A stretch of 64,000 bases of DNA, from assembly GCF_001922305.1 (NCBI RefSeq), contig NZ_CP018839.1, positions 3,286,001 through 3,350,000 of the forward strand. The letters run 5' to 3'. Of the stretch, positions 1 through 8,301 are shown piece after piece. How positions within the stretch are numbered: position 1 is the first letter of the stretch; each line of letters opens with the position of its first letter. A program made the translations under genes and the position numbers. Under the pieces are notes generated by a model. It did no database searches, was not told the DNA's origin, and was given only the letters and a program-made list of their open reading frames with translations. This DNA comes from Thauera chlorobenzoica (GTDB lineage Bacteria > Pseudomonadota > Gammaproteobacteria > Burkholderiales > Rhodocyclaceae).

Positions 1-2
1 CG

Positions 3-344
3 CTGCGTGAGCTGGAATCCGAAGGCCTGCGCCTGACGATCGAGCGCGGGGCCGCCGCGCCGGTCGCAGGTCCGTCGCGCACGACGAAGCTCGCCCTGGT
101 CGGACACGACCGTCCGGGCATCGTGCGCGAAATCTCGGCCGCGCTGGCGCGTCACGGTGCCAGTATCGGCAAGCTCGAAACCGCCTGCGAGAACGCCTCG
201 TTCAGCGGCGAGCCGCTGTTCCGCGCCCGCATCGAAGTGCAGGTGCCCGCGTCCGTCGAGCCGGCAGTCCTGAAGGCAGAGCTGGAAGCGCTGGCGAACG
301 AGCTGATGGTGGATCTCAACCTGGAGGGCGAGTCCGCCGACTGA
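3..344 (+). CDS. ACT-domain protein, GcvR-like (C-terminal part)
   Basis: The reading frame is open from the window edge and ends in TGA; the start lies outside. The visible 113 residues contain an ACT-type domain, with LALVGHDRPGIVREIS giving the typical first strand, loop and helix of a small-molecule-binding ACT fold. Tandem ACT proteins of this kind (GcvR family) are annotated as regulators of the glycine cleavage system. The gene sits 75 bp upstream of gcvT on the same strand, which supports that role. The ligand and DNA-binding partner cannot be judged from this fragment. Confidence 0.75.
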   Translation: MRELESEGLRLTIERGAAAPVAGPSRTTKLALVGHDRPGIVREISAALARHGASIGKLETACENASFSGEPLFRARIEVQVPASVEPAVLKAELEALANELMVDLNLEGESAD

Positions 345-419
345 TCGAGCACCACCTGCCTGCGCGTGATGCAGGCGCAGGGCACGGTGTTCACCAACGT
401 ACTTGATAAAGGAAAGCAC

Positions 420-1550
420 ATGAGCGACACCCACTCCGACGCGCCGCTGCTGCGCACCCCGCTGTACGACCTGCACGTCTCCCTCGGCGCCAAGATGGTG
501 CCCTTTGCCGGCTACGCGATGCCGGTGCAGTACCCGAGCGGGATCATCAAGGAACATACCCACACCCGCACGCAGGCCGGCCTGTTCGACGTGTCGCACA
601 TGGGCCAGGTGTTCCTCGTCGGCCCGGAGGCCGCCGCGGCGCTGGAAACCCTGGTGCCGGTCGACATCATCGACCTGCCGCAGGGCATGCAGCGTTACGC
701 GCTGTTTACCAACGACACCGGCGGCGTCATGGACGACCTGATGGTGGCGAACTTCGGCGACCGCCTGTTCGTGGTGGTGAACGCGGCGTGCAAGGCGCAG
801 GACATCGCCCACATGCAGAAGCACCTGTCCGGCCGCTGCAAGGTCGAGGTCCTGGACGACCGCGCGCTGCTCGCGCTGCAGGGCCCCGCCGCCGCCACCG
901 TGCTCGCCCGCCTCGCCCCCGAGGTCGCCAGGATGGTGTTCATGAACAGCCTCACCGTGAACCTCCTCGGCGTGTCGTGCTACGTCAGCCGCTCGGGTTA
1001 CACCGGCGAGGACGGCTACGAGATCTCGGTGCCCGCCGACAAGGCCGAAGCCCTGGCGCGCGAGCTGCTGAGCCACCCCGAAGTCGCTCCGATCGGGCTG
1101 GGCGCGCGCGACTCGCTGCGCCTCGAAGCCGGCCTGTGCCTGTACGGCCATGACCTCGACGTGAACACCTCGCCGGTCGAAAGCAGCCTGCTGTGGGCGC
1201 TGTCCAAGCCGCGCCGTGCCGACGGCGCACGCGCGGGCGGCTACCCCGGCGCCGACGTGATCCTCGGCCACATCGCCAACGGCGTGTCGCGCAAGCGCGT
1301 CGGCCTGCGTCCGAACGCCCGCGTGCCGGTGCGTGAAGGCGCCGAGATCATCGACGCGGATGGCCGCAAGGTCGGCGTGGTGACCAGCGGCGGCTTTGGC
1401 CCGACGCTGGAAGCGCCCGTCGCGATGGGCTACGTCGAAACCGCGCTCGCCAAGGTGGGCACCCCGCTCTCTGCGATGGTGCGCGGCAAGCCGGTCCCGA
1501 TCGAAGTCGCCAGCACCCCCTTCGTGCCGCAGCGCTACTACCGCGGCTGA
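420..1550 (+). CDS. gcvT: Glycine cleavage system aminomethyltransferase (T protein)
   Basis: The 376-residue product begins MSDTHSDAPLLRTPLYDLH and has family landmarks: PFAGYAMPVQY near the N-terminus, FDVSHMGQ around residue 57, and YTGEDGYEISVP in the middle. GcvT moves the methylene carbon of the aminomethyl group on H protein to tetrahydrofolate and releases ammonia. I chose ATG 420 over the in-frame ATG 366 because AAAGGA lies just before it and the family starts here. Normally gcvH and gcvP follow, but here the next sequence is a MerR remnant and opposite-strand genes, so the rest of the system must lie elsewhere. Confidence 0.95.
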   Translation: MSDTHSDAPLLRTPLYDLHVSLGAKMVPFAGYAMPVQYPSGIIKEHTHTRTQAGLFDVSHMGQVFLVGPEAAAALETLVPVDIIDLPQGMQRYALFTNDTGGVMDDLMVANFGDRLFVVVNAACKAQDIAHMQKHLSGRCKVEVLDDRALLALQGPAAATVLARLAPEVARMVFMNSLTVNLLGVSCYVSRSGYTGEDGYEISVPADKAEALARELLSHPEVAPIGLGARDSLRLEAGLCLYGHDLDVNTSPVESSLLWALSKPRRADGARAGGYPGADVILGHIANGVSRKRVGLRPNARVPVREGAEIIDADGRKVGVVTSGGFGPTLEAPVAMGYVETALAKVGTPLSAMVRGKPVPIEVASTPFVPQRYYRG

Positions 1551-1562
1551 TGCCGCACCGGG

Positions 1563-1748
1563 GGGCACGGCATTGCTCACGACCGCGTCTACGCCCGCCC
1601 GCAACTGGAACGTCTGGCCTTCATCCGCCACTGCCGCACACTCGACCTGCCGTTGGCCGGGATCAAGCGTCTGCTCGATTTCGTCGCCCACCCGCAGGCC
1701 GACTGCGGCGACATCAACAGGCTGGTCGATGGGCAGTTGAGCCGCGTG
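1563..1748 (+). pseudogene. MerR-family regulator remnant (PbrR/CadR-like middle part)
   Basis: Frame 3 reads YARPQLERLAFIRHCRTLDL followed by a stretch containing DCGDINRLVD. This matches the middle of the intact PbrR encoded at 17867-18307 (AHIERLQFIRHCRSLDM, then DCGEVNTLLE), including the Cys of DCG that binds metal in PbrR-type regulators. There is no N-terminal helix-turn-helix start and no C-terminal Cys cluster. The remnant begins about 13 bp after the gcvT stop. It is a decayed metal-responsive regulator rather than an active gene. Confidence 0.75.
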
Positions 1749-1766
1749 CGGGCACGGCCGACCTCG

Positions 1767-2171
1767 CTACTCGCCCACCGTCCCCCGCCCTGCCTTCACC
1801 GCTGCGCGCCGCGCCTTGCCCTCCAGGCGCCGGGTCACCGAGGCGCGCGTCGGCCGGGTGGCGCGGCGCGCCTTGGGCGGTGCCGCCACGCGGTTGATCA
1901 GTTCTTCCAGCCGCCGCAGCGCTTCGGCCCGGTTCTTCTCCAGGCTGCGGAACTTCTGCGCCTTGATGATCACGACACCGTCCTTGCTGATGCGCTGGTC
2001 GCCCAGCTGCAGCAGCCGCGCCCGGATCTCCTCGGGCAAGGATGAGGCGGCGATGTCGAAGCGCAGATGAACCGCGGTCGACACCTTGTTCACGTTCTGC
2101 CCGCCCGCCCCCTGGGCGCGGATCGCGGTGATTTCGACTTCGTCGGGCGAGACGGTCACATGGGGGCGCAT
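1767..2171 (-). CDS. arfB: Alternative ribosome-rescue factor B (peptidyl-tRNA hydrolase)
   Basis: The 134-residue product has the release-factor catalytic motif in [18 protein letters not shown] near residue 21. It is followed by the usual domain and a basic, Ala/Arg/Lys-rich tail ([20 protein letters not shown]) that in ArfB/YaeJ enters the empty mRNA channel. The enzyme hydrolyses peptidyl-tRNA on stalled non-stop ribosomes. The length equals the family norm. AAGGCGG precedes the ATG. It lies 18 bp downstream of the RIO-kinase gene on the same strand and may be co-transcribed with it. Confidence 0.93.
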   Translation of the reverse strand: MRPHVTVSPDEVEITAIRAQGAGGQNVNKVSTAVHLRFDIAASSLPEEIRARLLQLGDQRISKDGVVIIKAQKFRSLEKNRAEALRRLEELINRVAAPPKARRATRPTRASVTRRLEGKARRAAVKAGRGTVGE

Positions 2172-2189
2172 CGGTGTCCGCCTTGCGGT

Positions 2190-3044
2190 TCAGGCGTTGC
2201 CTGCCGCCGCTCGGCCGGCCTCGCGCGCCGCTTCTTCCCTGCGCGCCGCCTCGATGATCTGCATCACTTCGTCGACATCGGCGCATCCCTCTTCCGCCCT
2301 GAAGACCCCGGTGAGCACGCTCTCGGGCTGAAGCTGGCCCGATTCGTACAGCGACCAGATCTCGCTGCCGTAGTCGGTGTCCAGTAGCGCGGGGGCGAAT
2401 TGCCCGAAGTACGCGGCGAGGTTGGCGACATCGCGCTCGAGCATGCGGCGGGCGTTGTTGTTGGCCGCAGCATCGACCGCCTGCGGCAGGTCGATGATCA
2501 CCGGCCCGTCGCGGTCGATGAGCACGTTGTACTCGGACAGATCGCCATGCACGATGCCGGCGCACAGCATGCGTACGACCTCGCGCACGAGCACCGCATG
2601 GTAGCGGCGCGCATCCGCCTCGCTCAGCACGACGTCGTTGAGGCGCGGCGCCGGCTCGCCGTCTTCGTCGGCCACCAGTTCCATCAGCAGCACGCCTTCG
2701 TGAAAATCGTAAGGCGTCGGCACGCGCACCCCGGCAGCGGCGAGACTGCGCAGCGCGTCCACCTCGGCGTGCTGCCACGCAGCTTCCTGTTCCTGCCGCC
2801 CGTAGCGCGAGCCCTTGGCCATCGCACGGGCCTGGCGGCTGTTCCGGGTCTTGCGCCCTTCCGTGTAATCGACCGCGTGGTGAAAACCGCGCTTGTTGGC
2901 TTCCTTGTAGACCTTGGCGCAGCGCAGCGTGTCGCCGCACTGGACGACATAGACCATCGCCTCCTTGCCGCTCATCAGTTGCCGGATGACGGCGTCGACG
3001 AGGCCATCGGCCACCAGGGGCTGGATCCTGCTCGGGGTTTTCAT
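2190..3044 (-). CDS. RIO-type serine/threonine protein kinase
   Basis: This 284-residue protein has RIO1-like kinase features: the nucleotide-binding SGKEAMVYVVQCGD, the catalytic loop HGDLSEYNVLI and the metal-binding segment IIDLPQAVD in place of DFG. Bacterial RIO kinases of this length are known but their substrates are mostly undefined. The C-terminus is Ala/Glu/Arg-rich. The start codon overlaps the stop of the VF530-type gene by 4 bp (ATGA), indicating translational coupling with it. Confidence 0.88.
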   Translation of the reverse strand: MKTPSRIQPLVADGLVDAVIRQLMSGKEAMVYVVQCGDTLRCAKVYKEANKRGFHHAVDYTEGRKTRNSRQARAMAKGSRYGRQEQEAAWQHAEVDALRSLAAAGVRVPTPYDFHEGVLLMELVADEDGEPAPRLNDVVLSEADARRYHAVLVREVVRMLCAGIVHGDLSEYNVLIDRDGPVIIDLPQAVDAAANNNARRMLERDVANLAAYFGQFAPALLDTDYGSEIWSLYESGQLQPESVLTGVFRAEEGCADVDEVMQIIEAARREEAAREAGRAAAGNA

Positions 3045-3319
3045 GCCTTGGGGGTGCTCCTGGGCGCGGCGCCGTGAGTCGGGTGTCGTTGCGCTGCGTT
3101 ACTGCGCACCATGTGAAGGTAAAGCGCCTCGACCTTCTCCCGCGCCCACGGCGTGCGACGCAGGAACTTGAGGCTCGAGGCGATGCCCGGTTCGTGGTTG
3201 AAGCAGCGAATGTCGATCTGCCGTCCGAGCGCCGCCCAGCCGTAGCACGCCACCAGTTCGGTCAGGATCCGCTCCAGCGTGAGGCCATGCAGGGGATTGT
3301 TGGGTTGGGGTGCTGTCAT
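3041..3319 (-). CDS. VF530 family (DUF2132) small DNA-binding protein
   Basis: The 92-residue product has the full family signature: NNPLHGLTLERILTELV, then YGWAALGRQIDIRCFNHEPG, then SLKFLRRTPWAREKVE. VF530 proteins are small folded proteins proposed to bind DNA; the biological role is unclear. It is the first gene of a likely three-gene unit with the RIO kinase gene and arfB. The last about 20 residues are low-complexity and outside the conserved domain. Confidence 0.9.
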   Translation of the reverse strand: MTAPQPNNPLHGLTLERILTELVACYGWAALGRQIDIRCFNHEPGIASSLKFLRRTPWAREKVEALYLHMVRSNAAQRHPTHGAAPRSTPKA

Positions 3320-3969
3320 CGCGTTCTCTTGCGTCCGGGCCGGCGGTGGTGTGGGTCGATTGGCCTACGTGGTAACTCGCGACGCGGCCACGACGGTTTC
3401 GCTCACGTCATAATTTCGAACCCGGTCGCCCTCGCCCACCATGGCACGTTTCAAACATACCTTCGCAACCCATTGATTTGTATAGGGCGCGTGCGAAACC
3501 GCCTTTCGCACAAACAGAGAGTAGAGAGCCCTCTCTGCCTAATTTTTGTGCAGTTTATGACGAATGTGGTGTTTCAGACGCGACCGCACCTTTCGCACGC
3601 ATCGCTGGAACCCGCGCCAGTGCTGGCGTTACGGGCAGATAAGACAAAGCCCGGAGCGAGTCCGGGCTTTGAGGGTATTGGTGGTGCTGGGGCGACCGGG
3701 ATCGAACCGAATATTAGCACTTGTGGGTAACTGAGGGTAAGTGAGGGCAATCGACGTTTCCCGCCCGTGCAGCACGCGCGCCGAAGGTCGTCGGTCGAGA
3801 TCATCAACCCCAGGAAGGCAACCTCGTCGGCAATCAAAACGTGGAACTGGGTGCCGGCTTACGACCCAAACCAGCCGTCGGGCACTTTGTGGTGCGAACG
3901 GCAAGTAACCGAGTGAAGCCGTCACCTCGCATGACATGTTGGGCGACGTGAAATTGGTGCTTCGTTTAA
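3320..3969. other. 650-bp intergenic region with a tRNA/tmRNA-like 3' end and island-edge features
   Basis: No convincing gene was found. On the minus strand, positions 3712-3678 read like the T-arm and acceptor end of a tRNA or tmRNA: GGTTCGATCCCGGTCGCCCC, then a CACCACCA stretch, followed by a strong hairpin. No matching 5' half was found, so it is at most a 3' fragment of the kind left at integration sites. Beside it is a short imperfect tandem of GGGTAA/GGGCAA units at 3725-3750. The metal-resistance island begins just beyond, so this may be an attachment-site edge. Confidence 0.35.
3646..3670 (-). terminator. Hairpin terminator after the tRNA-like 3' end
   Basis: A perfect 9-bp stem, AAAGCCCGG and CCGGGCTTT, with a 7-base loop. 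Read on the minus strand it follows the CACCACCA end of the tRNA-like sequence and runs into a T-rich stretch. This is the normal layout of a stable-RNA terminator. Confidence 0.65.
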
Positions 3970-5013
3970 TCAATGTGAGTGCCGATGGTGGATGTCTGGA
4001 AAGTGCGGGTGCTTGTGGACCAGCCCCTCGTGGCGGTGCCAATGCTCATGTGGCTCGTCACTGTTCCAGGCGAAGTCGTGTTCGTGCTGGTGGTGTTCGT
4101 CATGGGTGTGCCGATGGCCATGCTCCATCGGCTCATGCGTGTGCTCGTGCTCGTGGTGCTCGGTGAGGTGTAGCCACACCCCCCAGCCCATCAGGGCTGC
4201 CGCAATCCAGAATGCGCTCGAGGTCGACTCGCCGAGCAGGGCCAGCGACACGGCCGCACCGATGAAGGGCGCGGTCGAGAAGTAGGCGCCGGTACGCGCC
4301 GTGCCCAGTCCGCGCAGCGCAAGCACAAAGAGCACCAGGCTGATGCCATAGCCGAACAACCCGACGACCATGGTGCCGAGCAGGACCGCGCCGTCCGGCA
4401 GGCTCGCGCCGAGCGCAAACGCCAGCCCGACGTTGACCGTGCCCGCCACTGCACCTTTCGTGGCCGCGATGAAGAGTGCATCGGAGGCCGACACGCGCCG
4501 CGTCAGGTTGTTGTCGATTGCCCAGCACAGACAGCCGGCAGCGATGGCGAGCGGGCCGATCCAATCGTTCGCGCTCCCTCCACCACCCGACCAGGACAGC
4601 ACGACCCCGCCGGCGACGATCGCGAGCATGCCGAGCACGATGCGGCGGTCGGCGTTCTCCCTGAATACGACCCACGCGATCACGGCGGTCAACACCGCTT
4701 CGAGGTTGAGCAGCAGCGACGCGGTCGAGCCGCTGGTGCGTGTGAGGCCGAACATGAGCGCGAGCGGGCCGAGCACGCCGCCGAAGAAGATCGCCCCCAG
4801 CAGCCACCGCCATTCACCCTCGGCCAAGCCGGAGGGCGTCCAGCCGCGATCGCGGATCAGGCGCGCCGCAGCGAGCCCGAGCCCGCTGCCAAGGTAGAGC
4901 AAGCCGGCCAGCAACCACGGCGACATCTCGCCGACCAGCAGCTTGGCGAACGGGGTGCTCGCGCCGAACAAGGCCGCCGCGAGCAACGCATGGATCACGT
5001 AGATGTTGTTCAT
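3970..5013 (-). CDS. DMT/EamA-family transporter with long His-rich C-terminal tail
   Basis: The first about 280 residues hold ten predicted membrane segments in two EamA repeats, starting IYVIHALLAAALFGASTPFAK. The last about 60 residues are extraordinarily rich in His, with clusters such as HEHEHTHEPMEHGHRH and HKHPHFPDIHHRHSH, most likely a cytoplasmic metal-binding tail. EamA proteins export or import small molecules; the tail suggests a divalent metal such as Ni, Co, Zn or Cu. It is the last gene of a leftward group with a TM-anchored protein, a HupE/UreJ-like protein and a His-rich peptide. Transport direction and substrate are not visible in the sequence. Confidence 0.85.
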   Translation of the reverse strand: MNNIYVIHALLAAALFGASTPFAKLLVGEMSPWLLAGLLYLGSGLGLAAARLIRDRGWTPSGLAEGEWRWLLGAIFFGGVLGPLALMFGLTRTSGSTASLLLNLEAVLTAVIAWVVFRENADRRIVLGMLAIVAGGVVLSWSGGGGSANDWIGPLAIAAGCLCWAIDNNLTRRVSASDALFIAATKGAVAGTVNVGLAFALGASLPDGAVLLGTMVVGLFGYGISLVLFVLALRGLGTARTGAYFSTAPFIGAAVSLALLGESTSSAFWIAAALMGWGVWLHLTEHHEHEHTHEPMEHGHRHTHDEHHQHEHDFAWNSDEPHEHWHRHEGLVHKHPHFPDIHHRHSH

Positions 5014-5084
5014 TGCCCTTGCCAGACCGGTGTGGCCAGAATGATCGGAAACGCCCCCACCCCGGCGGGATGGGGGCGCTGCGC

Positions 5085-5777
5085 TTACAACACTCGCTCG
5101 ATCTTGGTGTAATCGCCTTGGGTCTTGAGCGTGACCGTGACGTCGGAGCCGGAGCGGTTCCGCCAGAACCAGCCGTGCTTGCCATCGAACGCGGCAACCA
5201 GGTCGCCCTGGTTGCCGAGCTCGTTACGCCCCTTGCCGTAGCCGTGATAGAAGTTTTTCGGCGCGTCGTAGGGGTCGCCATGGGTGTCGAAGTTCACCGG
5301 GCCACCGGCGCTCGCCCACTCATAGCGGACACGGCTGTCCTTGTTCATCGTCAGTTTGACTTCGGCGCCCTGACCGGGTTTGAGCGTCACGGTCACCGTG
5401 TCTTGTCGTCCGGCGACAGGCTCGGGTGCGACCGCTGCGGGCGGCAGTGCGGCGACCGCGACTGGCGCAGGCGCCGGTGCCGGGACAGGCGCCGCTTCGG
5501 CACGAACCGTAGGGGCGACGGCTACGGGCTGTGCGGGCGCCGTTTCCGTAGCAACGCGCTCTTCTGCGCGGGCCTCGGCCGCCAGCGACATCTTGATTTC
5601 GCCCATCGGCGTCAGACCGAGTGCGCGGCCGATGCCCGTGGGGTCGATGCCGTACTCGGCGGGCAGCACGGTGGTGACGAGCAGTCCGCCGGCGATCAGG
5701 GCAGCCAGGGCGGTCGAGCGCAGCAGCTTGCCGGTGCTTGGCAGTTCGGCGCGGCGGGGAAGATCGGTGTTGTACAT
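5085..5777 (-). CDS. Single-TM anchored periplasmic protein with Ala/Pro-rich linker
   Basis: The 230-residue protein has a short cytoplasmic N-terminus, one membrane segment around residues 27-50 (ALAALIAGGLLVTTVLP), and a long Ala/Pro/Val-rich linker. A C-terminal domain begins near VTVTLKPGQGAEVKLTMN. Similar proteins are annotated 'transmembrane anchor protein' next to HupE/UreJ and metal genes. I chose this ATG, not the upstream one, because AAGGAGT lies just before it. The function is unknown; its place between two transporter genes suggests an accessory role in metal transport. Confidence 0.75.
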   Translation of the reverse strand: MYNTDLPRRAELPSTGKLLRSTALAALIAGGLLVTTVLPAEYGIDPTGIGRALGLTPMGEIKMSLAAEARAEERVATETAPAQPVAVAPTVRAEAAPVPAPAPAPVAVAALPPAAVAPEPVAGRQDTVTVTLKPGQGAEVKLTMNKDSRVRYEWASAGGPVNFDTHGDPYDAPKNFYHGYGKGRNELGNQGDLVAAFDGKHGWFWRNRSGSDVTVTLKTQGDYTKIERVL

Positions 5778-5797
5778 GGTGGATGACTCCTTGAATC

Positions 5798-6532
5798 TCA
5801 GGATACGAACAGGCCGGTGAGCTGATAGCCGATTAGCATGAACCCGGCGCACATCATGGCGACGTTGGCGGTATAGGCGTGCTGGAAGAAGCCGGCGCTG
5901 CGGCGCCAGAAGCCCATCGCGATCAGGATCGCGCCCAGCGCGAGCAACTGGCCGATCTCCACGCCGACGTTGAACGCCAGCAGGTTGGGCAGCAAGCCAT
6001 CGCGGGCGATCTCGAACTCCTGGATCTTGGCCGCGAGGCCGAAGCCGTGGAACAGGCCGAAGACCAGGGTCGCCACTTTGGTGTTCGGCTGCACGCCGAA
6101 CCAGCGCTGGAAGGCGCCGAGGTTGTCGAGCGCCTTGTAGACGACCGACAGGCCGATGATCGCGTCGATCAGGTAGGCATTGACGTTCACCCCGGCGTAG
6201 ACGCCGTACAGCATGGTGACCGAGTGCCCGATCGCGAACAGGCTGACGTAGAGCGCGATGTCCTTGAGCTTGTAGAGGAAGAAGATCACCCCGGCGAGGA
6301 ACAGCAGATGGTCGTAACCGGTGACCATGTGCTTGGCGCCAAGGTAGGTGAAGGGCAGCAGGTGCGTACCCGAGATCTCCTGGATGTAGCCCTTGTCGCC
6401 CTCGGCCACGCCATGGGCGTGCGCGAAAGCGGTCAGGAGCAGGTAGAGCAGTACGCCTGTGAAAGCGTGCAGCAGCGGCCCGGAGCGTGGCAGCACGGCT
6501 GCCCGCCCCCGGCTGGGGAAGGAGTGCGTCAT
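5798..6532 (-). CDS. HupE/UreJ-like membrane protein (putative metal permease)
   Basis: The 244-residue protein has about seven membrane segments and the conserved motif of this group, LGAKHMVTGYDHLLFLAGVI, with a second conserved stretch VFGLFHGFGLAAKI. HupE/UreJ proteins are linked to nickel supply of hydrogenase or urease, but the HupE/UreJ_2 branch often sits in metal-resistance islands. No hydrogenase or urease gene is in this window. The His residues in membrane helices may bind metal. GGAAGA precedes the ATG. Confidence 0.82.
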   Translation of the reverse strand: MTHSFPSRGRAAVLPRSGPLLHAFTGVLLYLLLTAFAHAHGVAEGDKGYIQEISGTHLLPFTYLGAKHMVTGYDHLLFLAGVIFFLYKLKDIALYVSLFAIGHSVTMLYGVYAGVNVNAYLIDAIIGLSVVYKALDNLGAFQRWFGVQPNTKVATLVFGLFHGFGLAAKIQEFEIARDGLLPNLLAFNVGVEIGQLLALGAILIAMGFWRRSAGFFQHAYTANVAMMCAGFMLIGYQLTGLFVS

Positions 6533-6593
6533 GAGAGTCTTCCGATGAAGTTTGCTGGGGGAGTCCGGCGCTTCACGCGCGGAACTCGACAGG

Positions 6594-7004
6594 TCAAACG
6601 ATCAGGAGACGTTTTGGCGGGCGCTCAAGCGTGGCGCAGGGCGCGGGATAGTCGGGTCGACGCTCGTCGGCGATCCACTGATTCGACAGCGGCGGAACAT
6701 CTACAGCGTGCGTGGGTGGCACGTTCGGCTTGTCATGGCTGTGATCAGCCGGGTTGTGACCGTGTTGGTGGGGGCCGCCCTCGTCCTCGACGTCATCATG
6801 GCGATGGCCATGATCGTCCTGCCCCGTGTCCGCATCGGCAAACGCATGCGCGTGGGTGGTTGCACGCAAGGGGTCGTGAGACAGGGAGATCGCACTCGAG
6901 AACGCGAACAGCGCATGCGACAGCATCAGCAGCCCGATCACCCCCCTCGCCAGCACGCGGGCGATCTTTTGCGAGAAGATGGGGTGGGCGGCAAACACGG
7001 TCAT
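6594..7004 (-). CDS. Small His/Asp-rich membrane-associated protein, unknown function
   Basis: The 136-residue product has one hydrophobic segment around residues 15-40 (VLARGVIGLLMLSHALFAF). A following domain is dense in His and Asp (DDHGHRHDDVEDEGG, HQHGHNPADHSHD), as in periplasmic metal-binding peptides beside efflux or uptake genes. I do not recognise a named family. It is the first gene of the leftward HupE/anchor/DMT group, with a 61-bp gap to the next. Start choice is uncertain. Confidence 0.6.
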   Translation of the reverse strand: MTVFAAHPIFSQKIARVLARGVIGLLMLSHALFAFSSAISLSHDPLRATTHAHAFADADTGQDDHGHRHDDVEDEGGPHQHGHNPADHSHDKPNVPPTHAVDVPPLSNQWIADERRPDYPAPCATLERPPKRLLIV

Positions 7005-7575
7005 GGAGGGGCAGTTTCGAGAGGGCTGGGCGCCTTCGGCGATCGGTGCGCCGTTTTATACAGGAGTCCGGCTTGTTGCGGGAAATTCGCAACGATTGGA
7101 AACGTCAGGGCCGTGGCGAAAATTGCCCCTCCCACGCGTGGGCGCAACTCCGTTGGCGGCACCAAGGTTTGGGGGCGAGGCAAGGAGAGCAGCAGGCGGG
7201 AGTGTGGCTCGGATGGCCGTCATCCCGATGCTGATGCGGTTTGCGAGGTCGCCGCAGAGCTTTCTAATAGCGAGAACGGAACGTTGTCGTTCAAACATCA
7301 GACAACACTCATCAGCTTGGGAAGTTCGGTTTTGAGCTATCTCGCACGTTTCGTGAGCCTGCCCAAGTCATCAACCGGCTGCATGCGCGTCTGCCGTTCG
7401 GTCAAGGCCTTGGGCTGACGAAACCCGGCTCGCCAACCCTGACCGTATCCTTTCATTCTCATGACTTAAACGTAATTGCCGGGTCACCGACCTGTCAGTA
7501 GTCGGCTCCTATGATGGGGTCCATGGTTACTCAAACAAGAGCAGCCAATCTGGACAACTGAACAAGGAGCCAATC
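7005..7575. promoter_or_regulatory. 571-bp divergent intergenic region
   Basis: No convincing gene; the short ORFs here are shadows without ribosome sites. It separates the leftward HupE/DMT group from the rightward czcE-like gene and should hold both promoters. I see no clear MerR-type dyad or TTACA-N4-TGTAA box. A strong ribosome site (AAGGAG) lies just before the czcE-like ATG. Confidence 0.5.
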
Positions 7576-7905
7576 ATGAAAAGGTCGATCATCGCCGTTC
7601 TCGCCGTCTCGGCGATCAGTACCCTTGGATCTTCGGCCGCTTTCGCACAGACCGAACGTGAGATGGCCGCGTATGGCTACACCAGCAACGCCACCCCCTC
7701 ACGCACCATTACCGTCAATGCGAGCACTCGCCATATCAACGTGACTCGCCTGGAGACCGTTGCACTGAAGGTCGGTGACAACAAGACGGTCACATGGACC
7801 TTCGACACCTTGGGAAAGAACAGCTTTCCGCTTTCGAAGATCGTCCCGGGGGCGGATCAGGTGACGGTTTATCTCGAAGAAAGCCCTCTGTACAGCGGTT
7901 CCTGA
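7576..7905 (+). CDS. CzcE-family periplasmic metal-binding protein
   Basis: The 109-residue product has a signal peptide (KRSIIAVLAVSAISTLGSS, cleavage after AFA). The mature domain matches the CzcE fold by eye: RHINVTRLETVALKVGDNK, VTWTFDT, and VTVYLEESPLY at the end. CzcE of Cupriavidus metallidurans binds copper in the periplasm. It stands before copK on the same strand, so the pair probably forms a copper-related unit. AAGGAG precedes the ATG. No Czc efflux gene is nearby. Confidence 0.78.
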   Translation: MKRSIIAVLAVSAISTLGSSAAFAQTEREMAAYGYTSNATPSRTITVNASTRHINVTRLETVALKVGDNKTVTWTFDTLGKNSFPLSKIVPGADQVTVYLEESPLYSGS

Positions 7906-8020
7906 TAGCGCCAACGTCCCATAGGGACCGAGGCAGGTAAGGCATCGGGCAATCTTCAAATGGAGGCGACCGATGCGATTCTTAGTTGGTATTTCCAGCA
8001 GTTCATTCAAGGAGAGGAGC

Positions 8021-8299
8021 ATGTTGAAGAAAGCATTGATGATCGCAGCACTTGTTGCTGCCACCACGTCGGCCTTCGCAGTTGATGCCGGGACGGTCGA
8101 GAAGTCCATTCCCCTGAAAGATGGTTCGACTGTCTACATATTCAAGGACGGGAAAATGGGGATGGAGGACAAGCTGGGACGTGCGGTGAGGATGAAGCAA
8201 GGCGAGGTCATGGAGACCAAGGATGGTCAGAAGATCATGATGCACGGCGACGAGGTCATGCGCCTCGACAGCGTTCTCCACAAGGATCACCGTAACTAA
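8021..8299 (+). CDS. copK: CopK-family periplasmic copper-binding protein
   Basis: The product has a signal peptide (KKALMIAALVAATTSAFA) and a mature domain of about 72 residues close to CopK of Cupriavidus metallidurans: VYIFKDGKMGMEDKLG, QGEVMETKDGQKIMMHGDE and a C-terminal His. The Met-rich strands match the Cu(I) site of CopK. I chose this ATG because GGAGAGGAG lies just upstream and the signal peptide starts here; the frame extends 16 codons further. A strong terminator follows. It lies 40 kb from the main copper cluster. Confidence 0.9.
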   Translation: MLKKALMIAALVAATTSAFAVDAGTVEKSIPLKDGSTVYIFKDGKMGMEDKLGRAVRMKQGEVMETKDGQKIMMHGDEVMRLDSVLHKDHRN

Positions 8300-8301
8300 A
8301 G

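Noticed and set aside
345..419. Glycine riboswitch before gcvT
   Set aside because: Only 75 bp separate the genes, too short for a glycine aptamer plus expression platform, and no aptamer core was recognised.
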